Origin: Actinomycetota bacterium
GTDB lineage: Bacteria; Actinomycetota; Actinomycetes; Nanopelagicales; Nanopelagicaceae
Direction of reading: 5' to 3'
DNA: 5,052 nucleotides
Assembly: GCA_009702465.1 (NCBI GenBank)
Contig: WLHY01000072.1
Span: forward strand, 1-5,052
The notes below the pieces were generated by a model. It was not told where the DNA came from. It saw only the letters and a list, made by a program, of their open reading frames with translations, and ran no database searches. Numbering within the stretch: position 1 is the first letter of the stretch; every line of letters begins with the position of its first letter. Positions 1 to 5,052 of this stretch are shown piece by piece. The position numbers were made by a program, and so were the translations under genes.

Positions 1-1
1 A

Positions 2-826
2 ATGAAAACTTTATTTGAAATCGAAGGACTTGGTTTTCCTGAAGCGCTGCGTTGGCACCAAGGAGATTTGTGGTTTAGTGACATGTTTCGCGGCAAGGTT
101 ATGCGATGGAGTGTGGATAAAAAATTAGAAACAATAGTTGATGCTAAATCCAATGGTCCAGTAATGCCTGGTGGGCTTGGCTGGTTACCAAATGGCGATC
201 TGATAGTTGTCGATTGCAATGAAGCCAAATTAATTCGTAGATCAGCTACAGGCGCACTTACTGTTTATGCTGATCTATCAGATCTAACAAAATTTCCACT
301 AAATGATATGTTTATTGATAAATCTGGTGTGGCTTGGGTTGGTGGCTACGGCTTTGATCCAGAATCCCAGGCGCGCACATTATCCCCCCTATATAAAGTT
401 GCAGTTGATGGGCAAATCACAACAACCAAACCGCAATTTGTTTTTCCTAATGGGTGTGATCAATACCAAGATCTCTTTGCAGTTGCTGAAACATTTATTG
501 ATCAGATAAGTTACTTGAACCGCGACGGAGACATAGTAAAAAAGTATCAACTGCCAGCTGGATCAGGTCCTGATGGAATCTCCTTTGATGGGCAGGGCAG
601 ATTGTTTGTAGCCTCCGCCTTCTTAGGCTCATTGGATTTTATTGATAACAAAGATAACTTAGTTAACTTCTTTCGATTTGATAATTCAACTACTTCATCA
701 AGAGGAATTTATGATTGTGCGATTAATGCCGAAACTGGGATTGTCGCTTTTGCTAGCGCAAGCAGTGATGAAAAGTATGCGATGGAGCATGACACCGGTT
801 CAATTACATTCATGGAGTTAACTTAA
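2..826 (+). CDS. SMP-30/gluconolactonase/LRE-family sugar lactonase
   Basis: This 274-residue protein fits the SMP-30/gluconolactonase family, six-bladed beta-propeller hydrolases that open sugar-acid lactones using one divalent metal. The usual landmarks appear in order: F-P-E-A-L-R-W with Glu14, LWFSDM at 23-28, PGGLGWLPNGDLIVV at 56-70, LNDMFID with Asn101-Asp102, FPNG with Asn150, AET at 162-164, and GPDGISFDGQGRLFVA with Asp191. By family knowledge Glu14, Asn101 (or Asn102-equivalent), Asn150 and Asp191 would be the metal ligands, so the active site looks intact. Length is slightly short of the common 280-300 residues. There is no signal peptide or membrane segment, so it should be cytoplasmic. 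The ATG at base 2 gives a family-typical N-terminus, but the upstream RBS lies outside the window and a slightly earlier start cannot be excluded. The lactone substrate cannot be read from sequence. A terminator follows, so it ends its transcript. Confidence 0.9.
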   Translation: MKTLFEIEGLGFPEALRWHQGDLWFSDMFRGKVMRWSVDKKLETIVDAKSNGPVMPGGLGWLPNGDLIVVDCNEAKLIRRSATGALTVYADLSDLTKFPLNDMFIDKSGVAWVGGYGFDPESQARTLSPLYKVAVDGQITTTKPQFVFPNGCDQYQDLFAVAETFIDQISYLNRDGDIVKKYQLPAGSGPDGISFDGQGRLFVASAFLGSLDFIDNKDNLVNFFRFDNSTTSSRGIYDCAINAETGIVAFASASSDEKYAMEHDTGSITFMELT

Positions 827-868
827 ACTTGTATTAATCTTTACTTACCTGCGTTAAGGGTAAAGCTC

Positions 869-898
869 AAAGCCTCCATAGAAATATGGGGGCTTTTT
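869..898 (+). terminator. Intrinsic terminator after the lactonase gene
   Basis: The 11-bp stem is formed by 869-879 (AAAGCCTCCAT) and 886-896 (ATGGGGGCTTT), with a single G-U pair. The loop is six nucleotides (AGAAAT, 880-885), and a run of five T closes it at 894-898. It begins 43 bases after the lactonase stop codon and is the classical rho-independent form. The loop and upper stem are almost identical to those of the hairpin at 4052-4093. Confidence 0.85.
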
Positions 899-929
899 AA
901 TTGGGTGGTGTTTGCGCTCTTCTTAACGC

Positions 930-955
930 TCTAATTGGCTGATTTTCGCAAGGGG
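930..955 (+). promoter_or_regulatory. Possible -10 element and Shine-Dalgarno for the membrane-protein operon
   Basis: TCTAAT at 930-935 matches five of six bases of the TATAAT -10 consensus, but no convincing -35 hexamer sits 16-18 bases upstream. AAGGGG at 950-955 is a good Shine-Dalgarno. It stands seven bases before a TTG at 963 and 16 bases before the ATG at 972. Its spacing is therefore the evidence that decides for the TTG start. A promoter is expected here because a strong terminator lies just upstream. Confidence 0.35.
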
Positions 956-962
956 CTACACT

Positions 963-1460
963 TTGCCTATTATGAAAAAACTTTTAGGCTTAACTAGATA
1001 CGCCGTAGTCATCCCATCACTTGCCTCCATATTAGGAGCACTTCTTCTAATGGCCAGAGGCTCTGTCGAGATGGTGATAGTAATTGTTGAGAGTATTGAG
1101 AATAAGTTAAGTTTAAAAGAGTCGATCGTAGAGGTGCTAACCGCGGTTGATGCGATTTTGCTAGGAACTGTGCTGTTGGTAATTGGATATGGTCTATATG
1201 AATTGTTTATTGATGCCGAGCTGGCTGTGCCACAGTGGCTAAAGGTTTATGACCTAGATGATTTGAAATCTAAATTAATTGGTGTGGTAGTTGCAATTAT
1301 TTCTGTGGTTTTTGTGGGTGTATTTGTAGATTCAAATCGTGGGAGCGATGTAATTTCTTACGGAGTCGGTGCTGGTGCCTTAGTTACCGGACTTGCGATA
1401 TTTGCCTTTGCTACACGTAAAGAGGGTAAAAAGGGCAAGGAACCAAAAAACCCGTCATAA
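963..1460 (+). CDS. UPF0114 (YqhA-type) integral membrane protein
   Basis: This 165-residue protein has four likely transmembrane segments at about 12-30, 60-82, 103-122 and 131-150, and a Lys-rich cytoplasmic tail (152-162). The signature GLYELFI (77-83), followed by P-Q-W-L and the Y-D-L-D-D-L-K-S-K-L stretch (96-105), is characteristic of the UPF0114/YqhA family. That family is widespread and has no firmly established biochemical function. The start is uncertain: TTG at 963 is well spaced from AAGGGG (950-955), while an in-frame ATG at 972 would give a 162-residue protein with a conventional start codon but a 16-base SD spacing. An in-frame stop at 924-926 rules out anything longer. The gene ends at base 1460 and the next ATG is base 1461, so the two genes abut without overlap and are probably co-transcribed and translationally coupled. 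Confidence 0.85.
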   Translation: MPIMKKLLGLTRYAVVIPSLASILGALLLMARGSVEMVIVIVESIENKLSLKESIVEVLTAVDAILLGTVLLVIGYGLYELFIDAELAVPQWLKVYDLDDLKSKLIGVVVAIISVVFVGVFVDSNRGSDVISYGVGAGALVTGLAIFAFATRKEGKKGKEPKNPS

Positions 1461-1916
1461 ATGAAAAAATTACCAAAGATCGCAGAGATCGATCGAATGC
1501 TGATTCAAGCATTAAATCGCTTCTCCTTGCCAGCGCTTCAACTTTCACTAGGGGTAATTTTTATTTGGTTCGGAGCCTTAAAGCCTTTTGGCGATAGCCC
1601 AGCCAATGAGGTTATAACTAAGACGGTTTACTGGTTTGATCCCGATATTTTCATACCGATTCTTGGGGTTTGGGAGATGGCTATTGGCATTTGTTTACTT
1701 GTTACTCCCTTAATTCGTGTTGGCTTATTTCTTTTAGCCCTTCAAATGCCCGGCACCTTTCTGCCATTGGTTCTAAGGCCGGAGATCTGTTTCATTGATA
1801 TTCCATTTAATTTAACACTTGAAGGACAGTACATAATTAAAAATCTAGTTTTAATTGGCGCTGCCATTGTTGTGGGCAGTCGGCTTGTTCCGTTAGCGGA
1901 GAAAAGGATCAGGTAG
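1461..1916 (+). CDS. DoxX/DUF417-like small membrane protein
   Basis: This 151-residue protein has about four hydrophobic segments (22-40, 63-82, 85-106, 126-142) and a short basic C-terminus. IFIWFGALKPFG (33-44), the G-V-W-E-M-A-I-G-I stretch (69-77), the F-L-P-L-V-L-R-P-E segment (100-108) and EGQYIIKNLVLIGAA (121-135) resemble the DoxX superfamily. They are closest in style to the DUF417/YkgB-like branch, some members of which are linked to reactive-oxidant resistance. No catalytic residues are evident and I do not assign a reaction. The ATG directly follows the preceding TAA; the nearest purine-rich stretch (AAGGAA, 1437-1442) is 18 bases away, so initiation probably depends on ribosomes finishing the upstream gene. 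It reads as the second cistron of a two-gene membrane-protein operon. No clear terminator follows before the next gene. Confidence 0.8.
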   Translation: MKKLPKIAEIDRMLIQALNRFSLPALQLSLGVIFIWFGALKPFGDSPANEVITKTVYWFDPDIFIPILGVWEMAIGICLLVTPLIRVGLFLLALQMPGTFLPLVLRPEICFIDIPFNLTLEGQYIIKNLVLIGAAIVVGSRLVPLAEKRIR

Positions 1917-1948
1917 CTAGGGTTGGTCCGGTTACTTAAAGGCTTAAT

Positions 1949-1959
1949 GTTCACCTGCT
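1949..1959 (+). promoter_or_regulatory. PHO-box-like 11-mer upstream of the nucleotidase gene
   Basis: GTTCACCTGCT contains GTTCACC, the conserved core of the PhoP-binding repeat unit described in Streptomyces, and fits ten of the eleven positions of that degenerate unit as I recall it. Genuine sites are usually two or more such units in direct 11-base phase. The neighbouring 11-mers (1938-1948 and 1960-1970) do not match, so this is at best a single half site. Its place 90 bases before a secreted phosphate-releasing enzyme is what makes it worth recording; a chance match is quite possible. Confidence 0.25.
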
Positions 1960-2003
1960 AGACCAATAAAAGTAATAGGCTCTTTCCTTGATCGTTACTT
2001 TGC

Positions 2004-2036
2004 CCCTCTTAAATGCACTTAACTTAAGAGGGAGAG
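2004..2036 (+). promoter_or_regulatory. Shine-Dalgarno-masking hairpin before the nucleotidase
   Basis: CCCTCTTAA (2004-2012) and TTAAGAGGG (2024-2032) form a perfect 9-bp inverted repeat around an 11-base loop. The right arm contains the AGGG half of the strong Shine-Dalgarno AGGGAG (2029-2034), which is six bases from the ATG at 2041. In the folded mRNA the SD would be partly sequestered. There is no T tract, so it is not an intrinsic terminator. A five-codon reading frame (ATG at 2013, encoding M-H-L-T, stop TAA at 2025-2027) starts in the loop and ends inside the right arm, but it has no visible SD of its own. Alternatively the palindrome is a DNA operator. Confidence 0.5.
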
Positions 2037-2040
2037 AAAA

Positions 2041-4035
2041 ATGCGTAAATTCGCAGCCTTATCAATCATTACAACCTTGATTTCTGCTCAATTATTGGCA
2101 GTAAATCTAGCCAACACTGCTAATGCAGCAGAGCCACGTACCCCTATAACACTTACATTGCTGCACAACAATGATGGCGAGTCCTCACTATTGGCAGATT
2201 CAATTTACAAAACCAAGTCGGGAGATCTTCCTGTCGGTGGTGCTGCCGCCTTTGCTGCTGTTTTCGACCGTGAGATTGCTAGTGCTCGCGCAGCTGAAAA
2301 TGCTGTTTTATCTGTATATGCTGGCGACTCATTCCTGCCCAGCAAAAATATCATCTGTTCAGAGCCAGCTGTTGCAAACTCAACAAAGAGTGTTTTGGAT
2401 GCAGTAGCACAGGCAAAAATGCCATATGACGCACATATTCTAGGAAACCATGAGTTTGATTATGGAACCAGTTTCCTATCTCGATACATCAAAGCCTTTG
2501 GTACTGCAGGTAAAGCCAAACATCCATTCCTGAGTGGAAATCTAGATTTTAAAGCGAACAGTGATTTGAAAGGCATGGTTGGCAAAACCACTCTAACAAA
2601 GGGTGCTATCGCAAAGGGCAAGGTTTTAGGAAGCTCATACATTCATATAGATCCTGTCACCAAGCATAGATTTGGAGTGGTTACCGCTGTCACCTGGTCT
2701 CTACGCACAATCTCTTCACCAGGCACTGTCAAGTTAACCTCAACCGACCTAGCGACTACTGCCAAGGCCGTGCAAAAACAAATCGATACTCTTCAAAAAT
2801 CTGGAATCAATAAAATTATCTTGGTAAGTCACCTACAAAGTGTTACCAACGATAAAGAGTTGGTGGCATTACTTAAGGGCGTAGATATTGCAGTTGCCGG
2901 TGGTGGCGATGAATTACTTCAAAACCCCGCACTAGAAGATGCTAATGAGTTGATTCCGGGTGAGTCAGCTCCAGTTGGTGAGTATCCAACAATGCTTGCA
3001 GATATGCGTGGCGATGAGGTGCCGCTTGTTACTACCAGCGGTAACTACAAGTATCTCGGCCGAGTAGATGTAAATTTTGATGAGAAGGGCAATGTGGAAG
3101 CGATCAATCCACTTACCTCTTACCCTCGACGGGTGGTTCCGGCAGGTACGGTTGCAACTGCAGCGGGTGTTACAGATGCAGTTGTACCAAGTCCTGCAAT
3201 TACAAACTTAGTTGAAACACCACTTAAGACATGTTTGGCGGGATTCACAGCTGCTATCGCAAGCAGTGAAGTTGTCTTTAACACCGACCGCGGCAGCGCA
3301 ACGGTGTTAGGCGTTAGAACAGCTGAGACAAATGGTGGAAATTTAGTAGCAGATGCCTTTGCATACAGTTACAACCAGCGGGCTGAAAAGGCTGGTTTGC
3401 CAAAGCCATCCACTGCAAAGCCATTGGTTGCAATTCAAAATGGCGGAGGTATTCGTCAAAACCCAGCGATTGCACTGCCGGTTGATGGCAAAGCAGGTGT
3501 GATTACAAGAGGCAATACCTTTGACCTCTTGCCATTTGATAACACCTTGGTTGCAGTTGTTGATGTAAGTGCTGCTGATATGAAATCTATATTTGAAAGA
3601 TCTTGTTCAATCTCCACATCAGGAGGCGGACAGTTCCTACAAATTTCAGGTATGAAGGTTGTGTGTTTACGGGCCGGCACTGCCCAAATTGTGGGGACGC
3701 CTGCAGGAAGTGCCAAAAGTGGTGCAATAACTACTGATGGCTCCAGAGTTAAATCAATAACTCTGAACGATGGTCGCGCACTAGTAAAGGACGGGGCTGT
3801 CGTTACTGGTGCACCTTCTGTAACAATTGTGACTAATAACTTCACAGCCGATGGTGGGGATAATTACCCAACTTTGGCTGCGTTGAAAAAGTTTGCCTTT
3901 GGTATCTCATATGAAGCGTCTTTATATGAGTACATCAGAAGTTTCCCAGTAAATGCAGCTGGCTTACCGACAATTCCAGCAAGTGATCTTCGCTACCAAA
4001 AGCTAACTGGCGAAGCTCGCTTTATCTGGGAGTAA
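2041..4035 (+). CDS. Secreted 5'-nucleotidase/UDP-sugar hydrolase-like metallophosphatase
   Basis: This 664-residue two-domain enzyme is of the UshA/5'-nucleotidase class, which hydrolyses extracellular nucleotides to nucleosides and phosphate. A Sec signal peptide is clear: basic M-R-K, a hydrophobic core, and an A27-N28-A29 cleavage motif. The calcineurin-like domain carries LLHNNDGESSLL (40-51), AGDSF (94-98, Asp96), GNHEFDYG (135-142, with the expected catalytic pair His137/Asp140), VSH (His264) and VAGGGDELL (285-293). The C-terminal substrate-binding domain carries NLVADAF (434-440), NGGGIR (467-472), LLPFDNTLV (496-504), GGQFLQISG (529-537) and TNNFTADGGDNY (598-609). Two usual metal motifs differ: D-x-H is D45-G-E47, and the GGHSQ-like segment is GGGDE (287-291). 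Four cysteines (106, 398, 522, 542) could form disulphides. No C-terminal anchor is visible, so it is probably released or loosely surface-held. A strong SD precedes it inside a hairpin. Exact substrate range is not predictable. Confidence 0.9.
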   Translation: MRKFAALSIITTLISAQLLAVNLANTANAAEPRTPITLTLLHNNDGESSLLADSIYKTKSGDLPVGGAAAFAAVFDREIASARAAENAVLSVYAGDSFLPSKNIICSEPAVANSTKSVLDAVAQAKMPYDAHILGNHEFDYGTSFLSRYIKAFGTAGKAKHPFLSGNLDFKANSDLKGMVGKTTLTKGAIAKGKVLGSSYIHIDPVTKHRFGVVTAVTWSLRTISSPGTVKLTSTDLATTAKAVQKQIDTLQKSGINKIILVSHLQSVTNDKELVALLKGVDIAVAGGGDELLQNPALEDANELIPGESAPVGEYPTMLADMRGDEVPLVTTSGNYKYLGRVDVNFDEKGNVEAINPLTSYPRRVVPAGTVATAAGVTDAVVPSPAITNLVETPLKTCLAGFTAAIASSEVVFNTDRGSATVLGVRTAETNGGNLVADAFAYSYNQRAEKAGLPKPSTAKPLVAIQNGGGIRQNPAIALPVDGKAGVITRGNTFDLLPFDNTLVAVVDVSAADMKSIFERSCSISTSGGGQFLQISGMKVVCLRAGTAQIVGTPAGSAKSGAITTDGSRVKSITLNDGRALVKDGAVVTGAPSVTIVTNNFTADGGDNYPTLAALKKFAFGISYEASLYEYIRSFPVNAAGLPTIPASDLRYQKLTGEARFIWE

Positions 4036-4051
4036 TTAAGACCAATCTAAG

Positions 4052-4093
4052 TAAGACAGCGGCCCTCATAGCAATATGGGGGCCGCTGTCTTA
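4052..4093 (+). terminator. Strong 18-bp hairpin after the nucleotidase gene, probable terminator
   Basis: The stem arms are 4052-4069 (TAAGACAGCGGCCCTCAT) and 4076-4093 (ATGGGGGCCGCTGTCTTA). They pair over 18 bp with one G-U and a six-base loop (AGCAAT, 4070-4075). It begins 16 bases after the nucleotidase stop. The 3' flank lacks a proper T run (CTTAGCAG), so it may act as a terminator aided by factors, as an mRNA 3'-end stabiliser, or bidirectionally, since a possible minus-strand micro-gene points towards it. Its loop and upper stem nearly repeat those of the terminator at 869-898. Confidence 0.75.
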
Positions 4094-4150
4094 GCAGAAA
4101 GTAAATGTAAAAAAAGTTATGGCCACCCGAATTGAGTTGCTTACGTAGGT

Positions 4151-4225
4151 CTAGCGCTGAACCATATAAACAAGTAGTGGCACAGAGATAAAGTAGATAA
4201 GCACAAATATAAACAAGATTCTCAT
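4151..4225 (-). CDS. Possible 24-residue single-pass membrane micropeptide
   Basis: A short minus-strand frame starts with ATG (complement of 4223-4225) and ends at TAG (complement of 4151-4153). It encodes M-R-I-L-F-I-F-V-L-I followed by Y-F-I-S-V-P-L-L-V-Y-M-V-Q-R. Apart from its basic ends it is almost wholly hydrophobic, which fits one transmembrane helix with a Pro near the middle. A Shine-Dalgarno-like AAAGG (complement of 4235-4239) sits nine bases upstream. It occupies an otherwise gene-free stretch between two + strand genes and would converge on the hairpin at 4052-4093. I recognise no family; it does not look like KdpF or CydX. A hydrophobic composition can arise from T-rich DNA by chance, so this is a candidate only. 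Confidence 0.45.
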   Translation of the reverse strand: MRILFIFVLIYFISVPLLVYMVQR

Positions 4226-4244
4226 TTAATTAGGCCTTTCTTTA

Positions 4245-4323
4245 GCCTTGAGGTTAATGCTCAAAGCGGTATGGCAAGGGTAACACCAACCCTTTGCTTA
4301 AGTAGTGCAGAAGACCATTTGAG
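4245..4323 (+). promoter_or_regulatory. Candidate structured leader of the oxidoreductase gene
   Basis: Several inverted repeats cluster here. GCCTTGAG (4245-4252) pairs with CTCAAAGC (4260-4267) with one mismatch. GC plus AAGGGT (4274-4281) pairs with ACCCTT plus GC (4289-4297) with a single-base bulge and a seven-base loop. CTCAAA (4260-4265) can instead pair with TTTGAG (4318-4323), enclosing the second hairpin. The first and third pairings use the same bases and are mutually exclusive, as in a switching leader. The stems are short and the arrangement could be chance; on the opposite strand the same repeats would lie upstream of the micro-ORF. Confidence 0.2.
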
Positions 4324-4328
4324 AAGTT

Positions 4329-4342
4329 ACTGTATGTGCAGT
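4329..4342. promoter_or_regulatory. Small dyad overlapping the oxidoreductase start
   Basis: ACTG-N6-CAGT forms a 14-base dyad whose right arm includes the first two bases of the GTG start codon. A repressor bound here would block initiation, but four-base arms are expected by chance at this frequency. It is not a LexA box of the E. coli type, which needs CTG-N10-CAG. Confidence 0.15.
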
Positions 4343-5052
4343 GAAAAATTCAGAGATCAGAGTTGGCCTGCTGGCCTATGGCGCAATCGGCGATGAACAC
4401 AACCAGGCGGTTAGCGCAGCTGATGGCTTAGTTGTTACTGCTGTTTGTGACACCAATCCAGAGCGGATTGCGGCAGCACTTAAAATCGCACCCTCTGCCA
4501 AAACCTTTACTGATGCTGATTTAATGTTGAAATCTGGTGAAATAGATTTAGTAATCATCTCGACTCCCCCTAACTCTCATTACTCGTGGGCAAAGAGTGC
4601 GCTATCCCTTGGGCTTCATGTAATTTTGGAAAAGCCAATGGCGCTAACTACTGATCAATGTGATGAGTTAATGGCGCTAGCAAAAAAATCTAATTTGTTA
4701 CTGGTGGTTTATCAAAACCGCAGATTTGATGCAGATTTCCTAACTATTAAATCAGCGATCGATCAAGGTTTAATTGGTGATCTCTTCTCATTTGAATCCT
4801 TTGTTGGCGGATACTCAAAGCCTTGCGATTTGTGGCACTCAGATGCACAAGTTTCAGGAGGCGCCATATTTGATTGGGGCAGCCACTTTATTGATCAGAT
4901 ATTGGCGATTGTGCCGGATGAGATTGAGTTTGTAAGTGGGGTTAATCAAAAGCGGGTATGGGATCACATCACAAATGCTGATCATGCGCAGGTAAGTATT
5001 AACTTTAAAGGTGGGGTGCAGGCAACATTTATTAACTCAGATTTAGCAGCTG
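4341..5052 (+). CDS. Gfo/Idh/MocA-family NAD(P)-dependent oxidoreductase, 3' end outside window
   Basis: The first 237 residues are present and the frame is open to the edge; the family is usually 320-400 residues. The N-terminal Rossmann fold starts with RVGLLAYGAIGDEH (7-20), where the G-x-G-x-x-G loop reads A12-Y-G14-A-I-G17. The acidic end of beta-2 is VCD at 35-37, and STPPNSH lies at 74-80. The family's EKP (97-99) with catalytic Lys98 is intact. YQNRRFDADFLTIK (124-137) and SGGAIFDWGSHFID (172-185, with Asp178 and His182) resemble the YdgJ/YvaA/IolW-like inositol or sugar dehydrogenase branch. Such enzymes oxidise sugars or polyols, or reduce the keto forms, with NAD(P). The in-frame stop at 4320-4322 leaves GTG at 4341 as the only family-consistent start. 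There is no good Shine-Dalgarno (GAGAAG is 14 bases away), so initiation may be weak or leaderless. Substrate is not predictable. Confidence 0.9.
   Translation, partial: MKNSEIRVGLLAYGAIGDEHNQAVSAADGLVVTAVCDTNPERIAAALKIAPSAKTFTDADLMLKSGEIDLVIISTPPNSHYSWAKSALSLGLHVILEKPMALTTDQCDELMALAKKSNLLLVVYQNRRFDADFLTIKSAIDQGLIGDLFSFESFVGGYSKPCDLWHSDAQVSGGAIFDWGSHFIDQILAIVPDEIEFVSGVNQKRVWDHITNADHAQVSINFKGGVQATFINSDLAA

Larger units (their letters stand above)
4094..4340. other. Intergenic region without large genes
   Basis: Between the nucleotidase hairpin and the oxidoreductase start I see no gene longer than the minus-strand micro-ORF at 4151-4225. The region contains an A7 run at 4109-4115, a near-palindrome GGTCTAGCGCTGAACC (4148-4163) overlapping the micro-ORF stop, and two small hairpins at 4245-4297. 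No tRNA or known riboswitch motif is recognisable. A TTGAGG (4248-4253) and TATGGC (4270-4275) pair with a 16-base spacer is a very weak promoter candidate for the oxidoreductase. Confidence 0.5.

Noticed and set aside
303..509. 68-codon + strand frame inside the lactonase gene
   Set aside because: It is out of frame with the lactonase and overlaps its conserved Asn101/Asn150 region; hydrophobic stretches come from frame-shifted reading.
1742..1954. 70-codon minus-strand frame over the end of the DoxX-like gene
   Set aside because: It mirrors the coding frame of a recognisable membrane protein and has no domain or SD support.
1923..1966. TTGGTC (1923-1928) and GACCAA (1961-1966) inverted repeat after the DoxX-like gene
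   Set aside because: Six-base arms separated by 32 bases with no T tract do not make a credible terminator or operator.
3456..3845. 129-codon open frame on the minus strand inside the nucleotidase gene
   Set aside because: It lies wholly opposite well-conserved motifs of the C-terminal domain, its translation has no recognisable family features, and it has no supported start; it is an antisense shadow.
4119..4148. ATG at 4119 opening a nine-codon + strand frame
   Set aside because: It is too short, has no Shine-Dalgarno and no recognisable content.
865..4267. GCTCAAAGC direct repeat at 865-873 and 4259-4267
   Set aside because: A nine-base match over 3.4 kb is plausible by chance and the flanks diverge immediately.
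4329..4342. LexA-box reading of the ACTG...CAGT dyad
   Set aside because: The spacer is six bases where the E. coli-type box needs CTG-N10-CAG, and actinobacterial LexA sites have a different consensus.
4376..4558. 60-codon minus-strand frame inside the oxidoreductase gene
   Set aside because: It lies opposite the Rossmann-fold coding sequence and has no independent evidence.
2..5052. Lactonase plus Gfo/Idh/MocA dehydrogenase as one sugar-oxidation operon
   Set aside because: They are separated by unrelated genes and by two terminator-like hairpins, so co-transcription is not supported even if the pathway link is plausible.

Overview
The window looks like an ordinary chromosomal segment of a bacterium with moderate-to-low GC (roughly low-to-mid 40s by eye). 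The predicted proteins read most like those of low-GC, small-genome Actinobacteria such as freshwater Nanopelagicales-type lineages. This is an inference from protein style, short intergenic gaps and the Sec signal peptide of the nucleotidase; no rRNA or marker gene confirms it. I see no insertion sequence, CRISPR array, tRNA, rRNA or phage gene.

Layout, left to right. (1) 2-826: an SMP-30/gluconolactonase-family sugar lactonase, followed by a clear intrinsic terminator (869-898). (2) 963-1916: two abutting small integral membrane protein genes on the + strand, a UPF0114/YqhA-type protein and a DoxX/DUF417-like protein. They have zero intergenic bases and are very likely one transcript. (3) 1917-2040: a 124-base gap with a PHO-box-like 11-mer and a perfect 9-bp inverted repeat that buries part of the next gene's Shine-Dalgarno. 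(4) 2041-4035: a secreted 5'-nucleotidase/UDP-sugar-hydrolase-like metallophosphatase with altered metal-site motifs, closed by an 18-bp hairpin (4052-4093). (5) 4094-4340: a stretch without any large gene. It holds a possible 24-residue membrane peptide on the minus strand (4151-4225) and several small inverted repeats. (6) 4341 to the right edge: the first 237 residues of a Gfo/Idh/MocA-family oxidoreductase with a GTG start.

Function. The lactonase and the Gfo/Idh/MocA dehydrogenase are both typical of sugar or polyol oxidation, but they lie 3.5 kb apart with terminators between them, so they are not one operon. The secreted nucleotidase would release phosphate and nucleosides from extracellular nucleotides, which fits a possible phosphate-responsive leader. 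The membrane protein pair has no assigned biochemical role.

Nothing here amounts to a demonstrably new multi-gene system. The most useful leads are the SD-masking hairpin with its tiny leader ORF, the all-acidic metal-site variant of the nucleotidase, the antisense micro-ORF, and the near-identical loop and upper stem shared by the two terminator hairpins.
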